Origin: CAWEDP01 sp963807925 | GTDB lineage: Bacteria > Acidobacteriota > Vicinamibacteria > Vicinamibacterales > CAVVIG01 | Length of the DNA: 64,000 nucleotides | Assembly: GCA_963807925.1 (NCBI GenBank) | Contig: CAWEDP010000002.1 | Coordinates: forward strand, 2,418,001 to 2,482,000 | Direction: 5' to 3' | Part shown: positions 62,008 through 64,000 of the stretch, piece after piece | Numbering within the stretch: position 1 is the stretch's first letter | How the letters are laid out: every line of letters begins with the position of its first letter | Notes under the pieces: model-generated | The model's input: the letters and a program-made list of their open reading frames with translations, nothing else | Told to the model about the DNA's origin: nothing | The model's database searches: none | Position numbers and translations under genes: made by a program

Positions 62008-64000
62008 TCACTTCCCCGTCAGCTCGTCGGCGAGCGTGCCGGCGTCGTACAGCTTCCGCAGCCCCTCGACGATGACCGCGCTGTGGACGGCGACCGAGCG
62101 ATTGGTCTCCTCGCTGTAGACGAAGCGGCCCACGAGGCTCTCGATATTGCCGTCGAAGATGATGCCGACGAATTCGCCGCCGCGATTCACGACCGGCGAT
62201 CCGGAGTTGCCGCCGATGATGTCGTTGGTGGTGACGAAGTCCATCGGCGTCGACAGATCGAGGGCGCTCCGGCGCTCGACGTACCGGCGCGGCAGTTGGA
62301 ACGGCGGCTTGTTGTCGAACGACGCGGACCGATCGTAGAGGCCGAACAGCGTGGTCTTCGGCGGCGCGATCGTGCCGTTCATGGGATAGCCCTTCACCTG
62401 CCCGTACGACAGCCGCAGCGTGAAGGTCGCGTCCGGATACGCCGAATGGCCGTAGACCGCGAATCGCGCGCGGCCGATCTTCTCTCCGGCCGCCGATTCG
62501 ACACTCGTGACCTTGTCATCGAGCTCCTTCTGATTCCGCCGCGCGAACCCGTCCGCCGCGCGGACCAGAATCACGAGCGGGTCGGTGGACGCCGCGAGAC
62601 CAGCCGGCCCGGCAGCGGCGAGCGCCCGGCGGGCCGCCGGGTCGGTCAGCCGAGTGCCGCCGATGGCCTCCCGGGCGACCCCGGCGGGCGTGCGGCCCTT
62701 CAGCACCGCCTGATCGAACGGGTCGTCGGGGCCCAGCTCCTCGAGCGACTGCTGGAGGGCATCGGCCAGCAGCACCTCGTCCAGGGCGGGGTACACGGGC
62801 GCCGGCGAGAACAGCTGCTGCTCCAGCGCGGGCAGCTGCGCGTCGTGATACCCGTTCAGCCGCTCCGCATCCGGTTTCTGCTTCTCCTCGATGTAGCGCA
62901 CGAGCGCGGTAACGGTCCCCGCGAGCGACGATCCGCGCAGCTGCTGAAACCGGCCCGCCTTGAACAGCGAGCGATTCACGGTCTCGGCGGCGGCAATCTC
63001 GTCCCACGCCCGGCCGTACATCGCTTTCCAGGCCGGGTCCGCATCGATGCGCGCCCGGAACTCGCGTTCTTCGGTGCGCTTCTTCTCGATCAGCCTGGCG
63101 TCCTGCAGACCCTTGTACTCTCCGGTGTACGCCTTGAGCGCGTTCTCGAGGCCGAAGAGGATGTTGGCCGCCTGCCGCGCCTGCTCGGCCCCCTGCGCGC
63201 TGTACTTCCGCAGCGCGCCGATCCGCCGGTTCACGACATCGATCGAGATCGGGTACACGACGTCCCGCTGGGTCTCGAGCTGGGCCACGGTGTCGAGGCG
63301 ATCGGTCGAGCCGGGATGGCCGGACACGAACACGAGCTCGCCGTCGGCGGCGCCGTTCGCCGACCACTTGAGGTACTCGCGGCTGGCCACCGGGGCGTTG
63401 TTCTCGTACACGCGGAAGAGCGCGATGTCGAAGTCGTAGCGCGGATAGGTGAAGTTGTCCGGATCACCGCCGAAGAAGGCGATCGGCTGCTCGGGCGCGA
63501 ATACCAGGCGCACGTCGGTGTATTTCTTGTACCGATAGAGCCAGTACTCGCTCGACTGATAGAGAGAGACGACGTCGGAGCGGAGTCGCGTCGACGCGGT
63601 GCTCTCTCGCTCGATCGCGGCAATCGCCTTCTTCCTCGCCTCCAGCGCCTGCGCCGCGGTCGCCCCACGGTCGGCCGCGCCCAGGACGCGCGTCGTGACG
63701 TTCTCCATCGACACGAGCACGTCCAGCTCCAGGTCCGGGCACTTCAACTCCTCGGCGCCGGTCCGGGCGTAAAAGCCATTCGCCACGTAGTTGGTCTGCG
63801 GCGTCGAGACCTTCTGCAACTGGCCGAGCGCGACGTGGTGGTTGGTCAGCACGAGGCCGCGCGGGCTGACGAAGGATCCGGATCCGCCGTCGTTGAACCG
63901 CACGCTCGCGAGCCGCAGATGATCCAGCCATTCCGCGGTCGGCGTAAACCCGTACTTCTCGCGCAGCTGCGCGAGCGGCGGGTTGTCGAACGTCCACATG
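62008..64000 (-). CDS. S46-family peptidase (DPP7/DPP11-like), N-terminus outside the window
   Basis: At least 663 residues, open to the right edge; the usual EGMWTFDN motif marks an internal position, so the gene starts further right with a signal peptide. Catalytic triad visible: His in LTNHHVALGQ, Asp in FTYPRYDFDIALFRVY and Ser in GGNSGSPVVN. Dipeptidyl aminopeptidase from the periplasm, removing dipeptides from oligopeptides. C-terminus DNGxxLxGxF-type region (GIIFDGNIESLVGRFVYSEETNRSVAVHSA) is standard. P1 specificity cannot be read from this alone. Confidence 0.92.
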   Translation of the reverse strand, partial: MWTFDNPPLAQLREKYGFTPTAEWLDHLRLASVRFNDGGSGSFVSPRGLVLTNHHVALGQLQKVSTPQTNYVANGFYARTGAEELKCPDLELDVLVSMENVTTRVLGAADRGATAAQALEARKKAIAAIERESTASTRLRSDVVSLYQSSEYWLYRYKKYTDVRLVFAPEQPIAFFGGDPDNFTYPRYDFDIALFRVYENNAPVASREYLKWSANGAADGELVFVSGHPGSTDRLDTVAQLETQRDVVYPISIDVVNRRIGALRKYSAQGAEQARQAANILFGLENALKAYTGEYKGLQDARLIEKKRTEEREFRARIDADPAWKAMYGRAWDEIAAAETVNRSLFKAGRFQQLRGSSLAGTVTALVRYIEEKQKPDAERLNGYHDAQLPALEQQLFSPAPVYPALDEVLLADALQQSLEELGPDDPFDQAVLKGRTPAGVAREAIGGTRLTDPAARRALAAAGPAGLAASTDPLVILVRAADGFARRNQKELDDKVTSVESAAGEKIGRARFAVYGHSAYPDATFTLRLSYGQVKGYPMNGTIAPPKTTLFGLYDRSASFDNKPPFQLPRRYVERRSALDLSTPMDFVTTNDIIGGNSGSPVVNRGGEFVGIIFDGNIESLVGRFVYSEETNRSVAVHSAVIVEGLRKLYDAGTLADELTGK

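Overview
The window is a high-GC bacterial chromosome segment. The protein families (PilB/PilT, a PorV/TraF-like barrel protein, Yip1 plus MacB-type permeases, reaction-centre-type cytochrome c, S46 peptidase, many small secreted unknowns) and the compact GC-rich style look like Acidobacteriota, probably the Vicinamibacteria lineage. That placement is inference from protein content, since no rRNA gene is present. Five otherwise well-preserved genes (pilB, a membrane gene, adk, a DDAH-like gene, eboE) each need one single-base correction to read through, one of them in a C7 run. This fits residual indel errors of a long-read or metagenome assembly better than real gene decay.

Left part (1-8.5 kb, minus strand): type IV pilus ATPases pilT (cut by the edge) and pilB, a barrel-like outer-membrane protein, an amino-acid-permease remnant, an unknown protein, and a polyamine locus running XRE-cupin regulator, ornithine decarboxylase-like enzyme, homospermidine synthase, membrane protein. 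8.5-15.9 kb (plus strand): a regulatory spacer with two operator-like repeats, a Yip1 protein, a MacA-like adaptor, two MacB-like permeases without an ATPase, and a second EF-G-like GTPase.

15.9-35.4 kb (minus strand): a fused str-S10-spc-alpha superoperon in the order rpsL, rpsG, fusA, S10 genes, spc genes, secY, adk, map, infA, rpmJ, alpha genes, rpoA, rplQ. There is no tuf gene. A good sigma-70-type promoter and a leader hairpin lie upstream of rpsL.

35.9-43.7 kb holds mixed housekeeping and accessory genes: a secreted dihaem cytochrome, PP2C phosphatase, ATP-dependent DNA ligase, an NTF2-like protein, a cystathionine beta-synthase / DUF1330 / DDAH-like operon, a secreted unknown and a DinB protein. 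43.8-50.3 kb (plus strand) is a catabolic-looking block: MetE-C-like methyltransferase, Gfo/Idh/MocA oxidoreductase, EboE-like TIM barrel, two tandem beta-hydroxyacid-dehydrogenase paralogues and a PepSY membrane protein. Its first two genes have strongly G-ending codons.

50.2-64 kb (mostly minus strand): tannase-like esterase, O-methyltransferase, NUDIX and ABM proteins, secreted GlcG/DUF336 protein, a membrane-fused spermidine-synthase-like protein, GNAT, SWIB protein, a second copy of the secreted unknown family, a lipoprotein that appears to start at ACG, a propeller-like secreted protein, an SSAT-like GNAT and a partial S46 peptidase. I see no CRISPR array, tRNA, rRNA, insertion sequence or phage gene.
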